A stretch of 42,293 nucleotides of DNA from assembly GCF_013283785.1 (NCBI RefSeq), contig NZ_JABCPZ010000080.1:1-42293 (forward strand). The letters run 5' to 3'. Below the pieces are notes generated by a model, which saw nothing but the letters and a program-made list of their open reading frames with translations, was not told where the DNA came from and ran no database searches. A program made the translations under genes and the position numbers. The DNA is from Nonomuraea antri. Its GTDB lineage: Bacteria; Actinomycetota; Actinomycetes; Streptosporangiales; Streptosporangiaceae. Of this stretch, positions 8,281 to 17,100 are shown piece by piece (the stretch's first letter is position 1; every line of letters starts with the position of its first letter).

Positions 8281-8493
8281 GTGAAGCAGCAGTGGCACCC
8301 CGACCCGGAGCCGATCAAGACCAATGACACCGCGGCCGTCGCCGTCGGCACCGCCTTGTGGGCCGTCGCTCTGGTCGTCCTGCTGATCTTCCGTCCGGCG
8401 CCGGAGAACACCTGGTGGATCTGGACGTGCGCGACCGGGGTCGGCTTCGGGTTCTTCGGCATCTGGTTCGTCCGGCGTCCCGGGCGTACTTGA
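8281..8493 (+). CDS. DUF2530-like small membrane protein
   Basis: A 70-aa protein with two membrane helices (TALWAVALVVLLIF and TGVGFGFFGIWFV) after a polar N-terminus (HPDPEPIKTND) and ending in basic RRPGRT. This matches the actinobacterial DUF2530 family, which is often found next to the NCS2 permease, as here. A -10-like TAGGCT (8269-8274) ends 6 bases before the GTG, so the transcript is probably leaderless. Function unknown. Confidence 0.75.
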   Translation: MKQQWHPDPEPIKTNDTAAVAVGTALWAVALVVLLIFRPAPENTWWIWTCATGVGFGFFGIWFVRRPGRT

Positions 8494-8574
8494 CATTCGT
8501 CACATCCGGCCGATCCCGTAAGTCATCCCGAACTGGTGTCTTCGCCCACTACCTAGGGCAAAATTCGGTCAACC

Positions 8575-10119
8575 ATGCTTAACAGCATGAAGAAGACCTT
8601 GTTGGCAGCACTCGTGAGCGCGATCGCCCTGGCCGGGTGCGGCTCGACCGGTTCGTCTGGTTCGCCCGGGTCAGCCGAGTCACCCGGGTCAGCCGAGTCG
8701 CCCAGCTCGGCCGAGTCGCCCGGCTCGTCGGCGAGCCGAGCCGCCGCCAAGGACGCCGGCCAGGTCACCTGGAGCATGTGCACCGACCTGGTCGGCTTCG
8801 ACGGCAAGCCGACCAAGCCGGACCCGTCCGTCGAATGCGGCAAGCTCTCCGTGCCGCTCGACCACGCCAAGCCCGGCGGCGAGAAGATCGACCTGGCGCT
8901 GATCCGCATCAAGGCCACCGGCGACAAGCTCGGCTCGCTGGTCTTCAACTTCGGCGGCCCCGGCGCGTCCGGCGTGGACATGCTGCCGCTGTCCGCGCGG
9001 GCCTTCGCCAGCCTTGGCACCCGCTACGACCTGGTCAGCTTCGACCCGCGCGGCGTGGACCGCAGCTCCGGCGTCAAGTGCGGCGGGCAACTGGACAAGC
9101 TGCTGGCCGCCACCACCTCCGCCACCGACGGTGACCGGATGGCCAAGGAGTTCGCCGCCGCGTGCAGCAAGGACTCAGGCAAGGTCCTGCCGTACGTGGG
9201 CACCGTGAGCGCGGCCAAGGACCTCGACCTGATCCGCGCCGCCGTCGGCGACGAGAAGCTCAACTACATCGGCTTCTCCTACGGCACCCACCTGGGCGCC
9301 GTGTACGCCACCCAGTTCCCCAAGAATGTCGGCCGCTTCGTCCTGGACAGCGCCTTCGACCCGAACGTCACCTTCGAGGAGCGGGCCGTCACCCAGGCCA
9401 CCGGCTTCGACCAGGCGTTCGCCGCGTTCGCCAAGGACTGCGTGGACCAGGGCTGCGACCTCGGCGCGAACCCGGCCGCCGTGGAGGGCACCGTCGAGAC
9501 CTTCCTGGACGGACTCAAGAGCAAGCCGCTCAAGGTCGGCGACCGCGACCTCACCTACGGCCTGGCCCAGCTCGCCGTCATCACCCCGCTGTACGCCAAG
9601 GCCACCTGGCCGGCGCTGGAACAGGGCGTCTCGGCGGCGATCAAGGGCGACGGGAGCACCCTCCTCACCCTGGCCGACCTGTACACCGGCCGCCGTCCCG
9701 ACGGCACGTACAACACCATGATGACCAGCCTCCAGGCCATCACCTGCGCCGACAACTCCGAACGTCCCAGCCAGGCCGAGGCCGCCAACATCAACGACCG
9801 CATCAAGGCGGTCTTCCCGATCCTGGCCACCGACGGCACCGGCTCCATCTGCGGCCACTGGCCGGTCCCCGGCAGCAACGACGCCAAGCGCATCGACGCC
9901 ACCGGCTCGGCCCCGATCCTGGTCATCGGCGGCAAGGGCGACCCGGCCACTCCGTACCAGTGGGCCACCAGCCTCAACGAGCAGCTCAAGACGGGGGTTC
10001 TGGTGACGTACCAGGGGGAGGGGCACGGGGCGTACTTGTCGGGCGACTCGTGCATCATGCGCACGGTCGACGGCTACCTACTCAACGGCAAGCTCCCTTC
10101 CACCGGCACCACCTGCTAA
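8575..10119 (+). CDS. Secreted lipoprotein alpha/beta hydrolase, S33 tripeptidyl aminopeptidase type
   Basis: A 514-aa exported hydrolase. MKKTLLAALVSAIALAGC is a lipoprotein signal peptide with lipobox LAGC, so the mature protein is probably bound to the outer face of the membrane. A Ser/Gly/Pro/Glu linker of repeated SPGSAE units follows. The catalytic domain shows the oxyanion segment FNFGGPGASG, the nucleophile elbow GFSYGTHLG (Ser near residue 234), a late Asp in IGGKGDPATPY and His in GEGHGAYL, with a TAP-like C-terminal domain, as in Streptomyces SlpD/SlpE mycelial peptidases. The start may be ATG 8575 or ATG 8587; both give the same mature protein. Confidence 0.92.
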   Translation: MLNSMKKTLLAALVSAIALAGCGSTGSSGSPGSAESPGSAESPSSAESPGSSASRAAAKDAGQVTWSMCTDLVGFDGKPTKPDPSVECGKLSVPLDHAKPGGEKIDLALIRIKATGDKLGSLVFNFGGPGASGVDMLPLSARAFASLGTRYDLVSFDPRGVDRSSGVKCGGQLDKLLAATTSATDGDRMAKEFAAACSKDSGKVLPYVGTVSAAKDLDLIRAAVGDEKLNYIGFSYGTHLGAVYATQFPKNVGRFVLDSAFDPNVTFEERAVTQATGFDQAFAAFAKDCVDQGCDLGANPAAVEGTVETFLDGLKSKPLKVGDRDLTYGLAQLAVITPLYAKATWPALEQGVSAAIKGDGSTLLTLADLYTGRRPDGTYNTMMTSLQAITCADNSERPSQAEAANINDRIKAVFPILATDGTGSICGHWPVPGSNDAKRIDATGSAPILVIGGKGDPATPYQWATSLNEQLKTGVLVTYQGEGHGAYLSGDSCIMRTVDGYLLNGKLPSTGTTC

Positions 10120-10140
10120 GACCCTTCGCCCCTTAAAGGC

Positions 10141-10295
10141 AAGGCCCTTCGCGGGGGCGCGCTTCGCGCGTCAGGAGCTACGGACAGCGCCCCCAGGGGG
10201 CTCCGCCCCCTCGCCCCCCAAAGGCATGGGCTTCGCCCAGAGGCGCGCTTCGCGCGACGGGAGCTCAGGCTGCGTCTTGTGGGGGTTCCCCCCAC
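10141..10295. repeat. Array of short hairpins with TTC/TCC loops
   Basis: Five perfect mini-hairpins follow one another: CGCGC-TTC-GCGCG (10158-10170), GGGGGC-TCC-GCCCCC (10196-10210), TGGGC-TTC-GCCCA (10227-10239), CGCGC-TTC-GCGCG (10244-10256) and GTGGGGG-TTC-CCCCCAC (10279-10295). The first and fourth are the core of a longer direct repeat that ends in GGAGCT. The array lies between the 3' ends of two convergent genes, so it can end transcription from both sides; it also looks like a dispersed actinomycete intergenic repeat. Confidence 0.75.
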
Positions 10296-10396
10296 ACCCC
10301 CAGGCGAGGGACCTGCCGGCCCCTCGCGCTCCCCGGTCCCGACCAACTGGGAGGGAATGAAGGGGCGTCACAGGCGAGCAGGGAAACAGAAGAACG

Positions 10397-11068
10397 CTAT
10401 TTCCGATGGGCGGCACGCTCCTGGGCGGCGTGCCGTTCGTAGAAAACGTTGCGCTCCACGGCCCGCCGACCGGGATGGCGCCGCTCTTCCGCCGGGTAGC
10501 CGACCGACATGAGCAGGGCGATGGCCAGGTCGTCGCGGTCTTCGATCCCGATCACCTTCTTCACCTTGGCCTCGTCCCAACCGTTCATCGGAGAGGTGGC
10601 CAGGCCCATCTCCGTGGCGGCGAGCATCAGGAAGGAGGCCGCGATCATGGCGTCCTTCACGGCGTACTCCCGCAGCAGGCCACGCTGGTCGAGGTCTTCC
10701 TGGAACGCCCTCGATGCGGCGGAGAACATGGCGATGAACTCGTCGTTCCAGGCGCCGTTGCGGCGTGCCTGGTCGTAGACGTCACTGTGGTCGTCACGCC
10801 AGGACTGCGGCTCGGCAACGAAGACCAGGACCACGGGGGCTTCCTGCGGCTGGGGCTGGCCGCCGCTGGCCCAGGTCAGTCCGTCGCGGCCTTCGTCGTC
10901 GGTGACCACGACGATCGATCGGTCCTGCAGATTCCAACTGGTGGGCGCCTCGATGGCGAGTTCGAGCAGCGAGGCGAGTGCGTCCTCGGGGACCGGATCG
11001 GGCCGGTAGTGGCGCACCGTACGGCGGGTGCGGATCGCGTCCGCGACAGAAAGCGTGTGGATCGTCAT
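10397..11068 (-). CDS. Nitroreductase-family FMN oxidoreductase
   Basis: A 223-aa protein of the nitroreductase fold. RTRRTVRHYRPDPVPEDAL near the N-terminus is the FMN-phosphate-binding motif; EAPTSWNLQDRSIVVV follows (the APS/TxxN flavin segment), and ATEMGLATSPMNGWDEAKVKKVIGI is the usual C-terminal flavin-binding region. Such enzymes reduce nitro-aromatics, quinones or flavin with NAD(P)H. I chose ATG 11068 over an upstream in-frame codon because MTIHTLSVADAIRTRR matches the family. It is divergent from an HxlR regulator, with two palindromes between them, so it is probably the target of that regulator. Confidence 0.9.
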   Translation of the reverse strand: MTIHTLSVADAIRTRRTVRHYRPDPVPEDALASLLELAIEAPTSWNLQDRSIVVVTDDEGRDGLTWASGGQPQPQEAPVVLVFVAEPQSWRDDHSDVYDQARRNGAWNDEFIAMFSAASRAFQEDLDQRGLLREYAVKDAMIAASFLMLAATEMGLATSPMNGWDEAKVKKVIGIEDRDDLAIALLMSVGYPAEERRHPGRRAVERNVFYERHAAQERAAHRK

Positions 11069-11077
11069 ACCGCCAAC

Positions 11078-11122
11078 TATTGGAGAGTCACTTCCCAATA
11101 GGAAGAAGGCACTAATTAGTGC
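11078..11122. promoter_or_regulatory. Divergent promoter region with HxlR-type palindromes
   Basis: Three dyads lie between the nitroreductase and hxlR-type genes: TATTGG/CCAATA (11078-11083 and 11095-11100), CTTCC-CAATA-GGAAG (11091-11105) and the perfect 14-bp GCACTAATTAGTGC (11109-11122). The last is the best operator candidate, lying 14 bases before the regulator's ATG. Confidence 0.6.
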
Positions 11123-11136
11123 GTTACTCTCCTCGC

Positions 11137-11538
11137 ATGAAGACTGTGGTGGAATCCTCCGGGCTGCCGGCCGACGCCTACTCCGCGAAGTGCCCGACTC
11201 GCCAGGTCCTCGACCACATCGCCGGCAAGTGGACGATCCTGATCGTGGACGCCCTCCTCGAAGGCACCATGCGCTACACCGACCTGAGCCGACGCATCGA
11301 GGGCGTCTCGCAGAAGATGCTCACCCAGAGCCTGCGCAGCCTCGAGGCTGACGGGTTCATCACCCGCACCGTGCACCCGACCATCCCGCCCAAGGTCGAG
11401 TACGACCTGACGCCGCTGGGGCGAAGCCTCGCCGGGCCGATCAGCGCACTCCGGCAATGGACGGAAACCCACATCAACGAGATCGAACGAGCCCGGGCCC
11501 GCGTCTCCGCGAAGGCACAGGACACCCCGGCCCCGTGA
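11137..11538 (+). CDS. HxlR-family transcriptional regulator
   Basis: A 133-aa winged-helix regulator. The family core is present: CPTRQVLDHIAGKWTILIV (Cys near residue 19, a common redox-sensing position), then YTDLSRRIEGVSQKMLTQSLRSLEADGFITR as the recognition helix and wing, and VEYDLTPLGRSL. An in-frame GTG at 11119 lies inside the palindrome, so ATG 11137 is preferred. The divergent nitroreductase gene suggests sensing of quinones, aldehydes or oxidants, as in HypR/QorR-type regulators; this is inference. Confidence 0.92.
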   Translation: MKTVVESSGLPADAYSAKCPTRQVLDHIAGKWTILIVDALLEGTMRYTDLSRRIEGVSQKMLTQSLRSLEADGFITRTVHPTIPPKVEYDLTPLGRSLAGPISALRQWTETHINEIERARARVSAKAQDTPAP

Positions 11539-11553
11539 CACGGCTTGATGGGT

Positions 11554-11579
11554 TGCCGGATCTCAGTGCCGGATCTCAG
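11554..11579. repeat. 13-bp exact tandem duplication
   Basis: TGCCGGATCTCAG occurs twice in direct succession (11554-11566 and 11567-11579). The right copy contains the stop codon (TCA at 11576-11578) of the small reverse-strand frame that follows. Confidence 0.85.
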
Positions 11580-11728
11580 TGCCTGTTCGAGGTGATCAGA
11601 CACTCCGAGCCACCCCACTCGCAGGCGTAGGACTTGATCGTCCAGCACTCGATCTCCGGCACATCCGTCGCCGCCGAGGCAGGCTCGGGCGCGGCACTCA
11701 CCATCGCCACCCCAAGTACATGCCGCAC
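11576..11728 (-). CDS. Possible small Cys-containing secreted peptide (50 aa)
   Basis: A GTG-started frame gives a short hydrophobic leader (HVLGVAMVSAAPEPASA) with an AxA-type cleavage site, then a small mature part with three cysteines (IECW, YACEW, SECL). Codon third positions look coding here, unlike the sequence just upstream. No ribosome binding site is seen and the leader is short, so it may be the surviving 3' end of a longer gene. I do not recognise it. Confidence 0.38.
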   Translation of the reverse strand: MRHVLGVAMVSAAPEPASAATDVPEIECWTIKSYACEWGGSECLITSNRH

Positions 11729-12100
11729 GCGGCGGCGTCCGGCCGCGACAGCAGGATGGGCGCGCGGTTCCGGCCGGTCGGCGAGCAGCGCGTCAGGTGG
11801 TGTCGCCGCCACGTCCAACGGTCGGCCTCCATGGTGTGGTCGAAGGTGAACCCCCACCGCCCGGCCGTCCGACCTGCGTGCGCGTGCGTTCGATGGAGCG
11901 GCCCCGACGGTTCCTTGTGGATGGACGGGAGCGGGCTCGCTCTACGGCCAGTATCCGGCTCCCGCAGCGGGCGACTTCGGTTTCGTGCTCCGGGTCTACC
12001 AGCCCCTATGCCGGAGAGCGTCCCATTCAACGCTCATCGGATCGTCCCCCAGCCCCTAAGTGGGCTCGGCCATTGGCATCGCCGTCCCGAGAAGCCCGGC
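11729..12100. other. Gene-poor stretch, perhaps decayed coding sequence
   Basis: No frame here has both a sensible start and a protein-like composition. The forward frame around 11931-12001 reads GSLYGQYPAPAAGDFGFVLRVYQPL, which resembles the C-terminus of a DUF1214/DUF1254-type protein, but the upstream part is in another frame and broken. I treat it as a possible gene remnant only. No tRNA or strong hairpin is seen. Confidence 0.35.
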
Positions 12101-12625
12101 CTAGCTCTCTCTGACGACGACGGTCCCGGCCAGCCGGTCGTGCAGGCAGCGGTTTCCGGCGTCGCGGAAGATCTGCAGGCCGTCCTGCGCGGCGATGATC
12201 CACCCGATGGACGGCATCAGCGGCATCACCACATAGAAGCCCGCCCGATAGGCCGCGTCCTGGAGTGTCGGTGGGCGGCCGGTGGCGAGGGAGAGCACCT
12301 TGATGCCGGTCAGCCGCTTGCCGAGGGTTCGGCCGTAACGGGCGTGCAGCAGCCAGAAGTAGAGGAAACCGGTCAGGGCGGCGAGCAGTTCGTCCGCGTC
12401 CAGCGAGTCCGCCGCCGCGTCGACGGTCACCGTCAGCGCCGCGCAGAGCGCGAGGTCGATCAGGCAGGCGACCAGGCGGCGCACCCGCGAAGCCACCTCC
12501 GGCTCGGCGGCGACCAGCACATCACCCTCACCGGCAGCCGGACGATCCCCGTCCGCCGGGCGATCCCCATCGGCCGGGTGATCCCCGTCCGCCGGGTGGT
12601 CCCCCTCGCCGGTGTTCGGCGGCAT
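12101..12625 (-). CDS. RDD-family membrane protein
   Basis: A 174-aa protein. The first 35 residues are a hydrophilic run of six-residue repeats of the type GDHPAD/GDRPAD. The RDD domain follows: RRLVACLIDLALCAALTV (first helix with the Arg-Asp signature), LLAALTGFLYFWLLHARYGRTLGKRLTGIKVL (second helix and the conserved GKxLxGIKV) and a third helix before HDRLAGTVVV. RDD proteins are small membrane proteins linked in some bacteria to ion homeostasis. ATG 12625 lies 6 bases after GGAAAGG; a GTG at 12631 would be too close to it. Confidence 0.85.
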   Translation of the reverse strand: MPPNTGEGDHPADGDHPADGDRPADGDRPAAGEGDVLVAAEPEVASRVRRLVACLIDLALCAALTVTVDAAADSLDADELLAALTGFLYFWLLHARYGRTLGKRLTGIKVLSLATGRPPTLQDAAYRAGFYVVMPLMPSIGWIIAAQDGLQIFRDAGNRCLHDRLAGTVVVRES

Positions 12626-12666
12626 CGGCACCCTTTCCGGATCCTCCGTGGCGGTGGCCCGCCCGC

Positions 12667-13101
12667 TCAGTGGCAGCGGAAGTCGAGCCCGGCCTCCGTG
12701 CCGTCCGCGATCTCCACCAGAAAGGTACGGGACGGCCCGGTGGCCGCCGCCGCCCGCTTCCTCGGGAAGTAGACCGTGACGGACGCGCGCCCGTCGCCGT
12801 CCACGCCCGCGATCTTCGCCGCATCGTAGTACGCGACGATCTCGTCCTCCGACAGACTGCTGCTGAACGCCATCCGGACCAGGTAGTCGCAGTGGTTACC
12901 GTTGCCGCGCAGAGCGATGGACTTCTCGGTGGTGTTGTCGACCACGTACGTCTGCGGCGGACGCGGATAGCTCCGAAGGCCCGACTCGAAGTCGTCCAGC
13001 TTCCGATCGTTCAGCCACATCGGGATGTTGATCAGCAGGAACAGCCCGACGATGGGCAGCCCCACCGCGAGCACGACAGTGAGCAGGCAGCCGCGTTTCA
13101 T
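12667..13101 (-). CDS. Membrane-anchored hypothetical protein
   Basis: A 144-aa protein with one N-terminal membrane helix (LLTVVLAVGLPIVGLFLLINI) after basic MKRG, then an extracytoplasmic alpha/beta domain that holds two Cys (GNHCDYLV and the penultimate residue, FRCH), perhaps a disulfide. It lies 41 bases upstream of the RDD gene on the same strand, so the two are probably co-transcribed. I do not recognise the family. Confidence 0.7.
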   Translation of the reverse strand: MKRGCLLTVVLAVGLPIVGLFLLINIPMWLNDRKLDDFESGLRSYPRPPQTYVVDNTTEKSIALRGNGNHCDYLVRMAFSSSLSEDEIVAYYDAAKIAGVDGDGRASVTVYFPRKRAAAATGPSRTFLVEIADGTEAGLDFRCH

Positions 13102-13143
13102 GGTCCACGAACCTTACCCGCGGCCATGGGCGAAACGAACCGA

Positions 13144-13174
13144 TTGCATTGCGATCGATAGCGATTGCTATGCT
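13144..13174 (+). promoter_or_regulatory. Putative promoter for a leaderless transcript
   Basis: TTGCAT (13144-13149) and TATGCT (13169-13174) are spaced by 19 bp. The predicted transcription start falls within a few bases of the ATG at 13183. The spacer is unusually AT-rich for the window and holds ATAGC-GATT-GCTAT, which could bind a regulator. Confidence 0.45.
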
Positions 13175-13182
13175 TGCGAAGC

Positions 13183-13503
13183 ATGGAACCGTTTCAGCGG
13201 GAGCAGATCGCCGCCGCGCTGCGTCAGATCAGTGCCGGGTTCGCGGCGCTGGCTGATGCAGTGTCCGCCGATCCCGCCGAACCGCCGGAGGAGACCCGTC
13301 ACCACCGGCTGCTCGCCGAGTGGGGGCGGCGCGGTCTGACCAGGTCCGAGGCGAGCGCGTTGTTCCGCAAGCACGGCTTCTCCCCGCAGGCGGCCGGCGG
13401 GTGGGTGCGTGGCGACTGGCTGGAGGTTCGCGACGACGGCCGACGCTACCTGTCGGAGCGCTCGCTGCGCTGGCTGGCGGAACAGGAGCCCCTCGATGGC
13501 TGA
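13183..13503 (+). CDS. Small hypothetical protein, possible winged-helix
   Basis: A 106-aa soluble protein. The N-terminal half is helical (QREQIAAALRQISAGFAALADAV). The C-terminal half (LTRSEASALFRKHGFSPQAAGGWVRGDWLEVRDDGRRYLSERSLRWLAEQE) alternates helices and turns as in a small helix-turn-helix/winged domain, but no known family is evident. It overlaps the following thioesterase start by 8 bases, so they are translationally coupled. Probably leaderless. Confidence 0.7.
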   Translation: MEPFQREQIAAALRQISAGFAALADAVSADPAEPPEETRHHRLLAEWGRRGLTRSEASALFRKHGFSPQAAGGWVRGDWLEVRDDGRRYLSERSLRWLAEQEPLDG

Positions 13504-14119
13504 CGACCACACGCGCGAACCGTTCAACGACCACGCGATGCCTGACGACCGCGTGACCGAACCGTTCAGCGACCGCTCGACATCCGACGATCGCATGACC
13601 GAGCCATCCAGCGACCGCTCGACGTCCGACAACCGCGTGACCGAACCCGCCACCGACCCCTCGACGTCCGACGACCACACGCCCGAGCCGTTCAGCGTCC
13701 GGCTGGAGGTGCGTGGTTACGAGATCGACCCGCAGCTCCACCTCAACGGCGGCTACTACGTCCAGTACGCCGACCATGCCCGCTTCGCCTGCGTCCGCGC
13801 CGCGGGTGTCTCCGTCGAGGATCTTCTGGCCGGTGGCCTCGGCCCGGTCAACCTGGAGACGGTGATCAAGTATCACCGCGAGCTGCGCGTCGGCGACCAG
13901 GTCGACGTCACCTGCGCCTGGGAGTGGGGCACGGGCAAGACCTACCGGGTGCGCCACCGGTTCCTGCTCCCGGACGGCACGCTCGCCGCGCAGGTCGAGC
14001 ACGTGAGCGGGCTGCTCGACCTGGGCACCCGACGGCTGGTCGCCCGCCCCGACCGCGCATGGCGGATCAGGGCGGGCAAACCCGAACTCCTGGGCCTGGC
14101 GAGCCCCGAACCCGCCTGA
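13496..14119 (+). CDS. Hotdog-fold acyl-CoA thioesterase with repetitive N-terminus
   Basis: A 207-aa protein. Residues 60-190 form a 4HBT hotdog domain: RGYEIDPQLHLNGGYYVQYADHARF holds the active-site region (Asp and the NxxYxxYxxxAR pattern of acyl-CoA thioesterases), followed by VIKYHRELRVGDQVDVTCAWEWGTGKTYRV and VEHVSGLLDL. The first 60 residues are about four and a half copies of a 14-residue unit (DDRVTEPFSDRSTS type) encoded by 42-bp repeats. The ATG at 13496 has AGGAG at the right distance and overlaps the previous gene, which fixes the start and shows that the repeat is translated. Confidence 0.85.
   Translation: MADDHTREPFNDHAMPDDRVTEPFSDRSTSDDRMTEPSSDRSTSDNRVTEPATDPSTSDDHTPEPFSVRLEVRGYEIDPQLHLNGGYYVQYADHARFACVRAAGVSVEDLLAGGLGPVNLETVIKYHRELRVGDQVDVTCAWEWGTGKTYRVRHRFLLPDGTLAAQVEHVSGLLDLGTRRLVARPDRAWRIRAGKPELLGLASPEPA
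13502..13690. repeat. 42-bp coding minisatellite, four units plus a partial fifth
   Basis: Units begin at 13502, 13544, 13586, 13628 and (partial) 13670. Each encodes a variant of DDRVTEPFSDRSTS: an acidic pair, a TEP or REP core and a Ser/Asp-rich end. The length is a multiple of three, so changes in copy number keep the frame. Confidence 0.85.
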
Positions 14120-14120
14120 C

Positions 14121-14150
14121 TCAGGACAGGTCAGGTCAGGTCAGGACAGG
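14121..14150. repeat. 10-bp tandem repeat at the stop of the sacsin-type gene
   Basis: TCAGGACAGG, TCAGGTCAGG and TCAGGACAGG follow one another. The third copy carries the stop codon (TCA at 14141-14143) of the reverse-strand gene; the other two repeat it downstream. Confidence 0.85.
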
Positions 14151-17100
14151 TCGGCCTCGGCCAGCAGCAGTGGCACCGCCCCCGGGTCACGCAGCAGCGC
14201 CGCCACCGCGAGCCGGTCGTTCCACTGCCCCGTGGCCCAGGCCAGCCCGCGCGCCAGCCCCTCGATGCCGGTGCAGTGCACCGCGCCCTCGAAGAAGCGC
14301 CACGTGCAGGCGACCCCGTCCACCAGCAGCTTCTCGTGCTCCACGTACGTCTGCGGCGCGGCGGGCAGCAGCGAGCGCACCTGGACGGGCACCTCCCGCA
14401 CCTCCCCCTGCGACGTCACCTCACCGGTGGACACCTCGCCGGCCAGCGGCAGGTCGAGCAGCTCCGACAGCGACTCGGCCAGGTCGTAGGGCGCCAGCAC
14501 CAGCGGCCGGTCGGTCACCAGTTGCAGCAGGTCGGGAGCCTCGACCACGACCACGTCGTCGGCCTGGGCCACCACGATGTCGCCGCCGAGCACCGCGCGC
14601 ACCCGCGACGGCGGCGCCACCCTGGACGGCTCGACCGCCGCCAGCGCCATCCACAGGGCACGCAACTGGGCCCGGTCGACCTCGATCGACTCGTCGGCCA
14701 TCAGGTCGAGCAGTTCCTCCGGGCCGCCGTGGTGTGCCAGCAGCTCCGGCAACGTCGTGCGGACGCCCAGCATGGCCAGCGCAACGTCGTCGAGCCCGGC
14801 GGGCGCGTCGGCGTAGAGGCCCTGCAGCAGCGGGTCGGCGCCGGGCAGGCGCAGCTCGGTGGGCTTGCGACCGCCGAGCACCGCGTGGTGCGCCAGCCAC
14901 CAGGCGGTGTACGAAGGCACCTCGACCCCGGCGATGCGCAGCGGGTGGAGCGCGGCACGCAGCGGCGGACGGGTGAGCAGTTCGAGCGCGGCCGGCCAGT
15001 CGGCGACCAGCTCCAGGTCGCGCACGGCCAGGAACTCCGGCACCACCGGCGGCACGTCGAGGTCGGGCAGCAGGTCGAGGACGTGGTCGAGCCAGTCGTC
15101 CTCGCCGTCGAGGTCGTGGTCGCAGTCGTCGTGGTCGAGCAGCACGTCGGAGTCGTGAACGACGGCGAACCCGTCGAGCACGCCCGCGGCGGCCAGCACC
15201 CGCGAGCCGTAGGTCTCCACCAGCTCGGGGGCGGCCAGGCCGAGGTGGGTGTCGGGTTCGAGCAGCCCGGCCAGGGCGCCGTCGGCCAGCATCAGCTCGC
15301 CCGCCGGGTACAGCTCGCCGTCGGTGCTCCGCAGCGCCAGCTCGGCCAGCCACGGAGCCTCGCCGGGGGCCAGCCCGGCCGCCTCGACCAGCGACAACAC
15401 GGCCCGCGCCACCGGCTCGGGGTCGGGGTTGTCGAGCGACTGAGCGACCGCGGCCTTGGTCAGCGGGTCTTCGAGAATCGTGCGCGGCGTGGCCTCGGCG
15501 GCCCCCAGCCGCAGCAGCGCCGGGTGCGCGGCCTCGGGGTGCACGATGCGCAGCCCGAGCGGCGTCAGGTCGAGCTCACCCGACGAGGACAGGATGAGCG
15601 TGCCACGCGGGCCGCGGACGATCCTGCCGTCGGTCAGCGGCACCGGGAGCGCGCCCAGCGACTCGGGATCGTCGGCGGGCAGCACCTGGTAGAGCGAACG
15701 CCACCAGGCGGGCTCACGCGCCTCCACGGCCTCGCCGGACAGCAGGTCGACCACGTCGGCCAGCTCCACCCTGCGCACGCCCAGCGCGGCCATGGCCGCG
15801 TGCCTGGCCGGCCAGCCGGCGGGCAGCAACCCGGGCACGATCTCGGCGATGGTGGCCAGCAGCTCGGCCGACCCCGACACCACGGCCGCCTCGCGCCCCG
15901 TGACCACCCAGCCGTCGCCTTCCGGCTCGCGCGCGGGGTGCTCGACCTGCCATTCGGCGTCGGGCTCGTAGACCTCGGCGTCGGCGAACGACGGTGTCTG
16001 GACGGCCGGCGCGGGCGCGGACAGCGCGGGCAGCAGCGGCGTGCCGGGCAGCCGGCGCAGGATCGCCCGCCGGATCTTGGCGTCGAGCTCGCCCTTGCCC
16101 ATGAGGCCGGGGACCAGATCGAGCAGCCGCGGCGTGCGCGGCAGCTCGCGCAGCAGCCGGACGTAGGCGTCGGCCACCCGCTCGACCAGGAACTCGGTCA
16201 GCGGCCCGGTGGCCACGTGCCGGCGGTCGGTGGCCATCGGGAACGAGGCGATGAGCAGCGCGTTGAGGTCGAGCGGCTCGTCGCTGGGCGTGGGCGCGTG
16301 GACCACGGGCGGCACGGCGGCGGGCAGCGGCCCGGGCTCGCCGACGCCGGTCAGCGGCACCGCCCAGCGCAGCGACCAGTACGGGCGGGCCCGCTCCTCG
16401 GTGGGCCGGTCGGCGAACAGCTCGGCCACCTCGGCGGGGCCGAACTCGCCTGATTCGGACACCACGTGCCAGCCGTCGGCCACCACGGTGCGGGTGTCGC
16501 CGTCGAGCTCGATCTCGATGGCGGTCAGCGCGGGCATGCCGAGCAGCAGGGCCGGGCTGGTCTCGGCCAGCATGCGGCGCACCGCGTCGACCGCGGACTG
16601 ATCGCGCAGCGGCAGCCTGACCAGCGTGTCGAACCCGCCGGGCACGTCGAGCGGGTCGCACTCGAACGGCAGGCGCAGCAGCGGCACGTGCCCGGAGCGG
16701 TCGGCCAGCTCGCCCACCAGGGCGGGGATGCCGGACACCAGCTCGGCGGTCTCGGCCCGCGACCAGCGCGCCGCCCCGGACTCGCGCGAGCCGATCGACG
16801 GCTCGTCGCACACCGAGACCACGGCGGCGAAGCCCACGCCGAACCGGCCGGCCGCGCCGATCTCGTCGCGCTTGCCGGAGACGCGCAGCGTGGCCAGGCC
16901 CTCCACGCCGGTGGCGTCGAGCGGGGCGCCGGTGTTGGCCGCCGTCAGCACATCGTCGCGCAGTGTCAGCCGCAACACCCCTGGCACGCCCGCGCGCAGC
17001 GCCGCGTCGGCGGCGTTCTGCGCGAGCTCGACGATCAGCCGGTCGCGGTAGCCGCCGAGCGCGAAATCCTCTTCCGCGTTGGCGTCTTCGCGGAACCTGG

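Noticed and set aside
14276..16453. Forward frame of 725 codons
   Set aside because: Antisense to the sacsin-type gene, with low-complexity composition and no domain.
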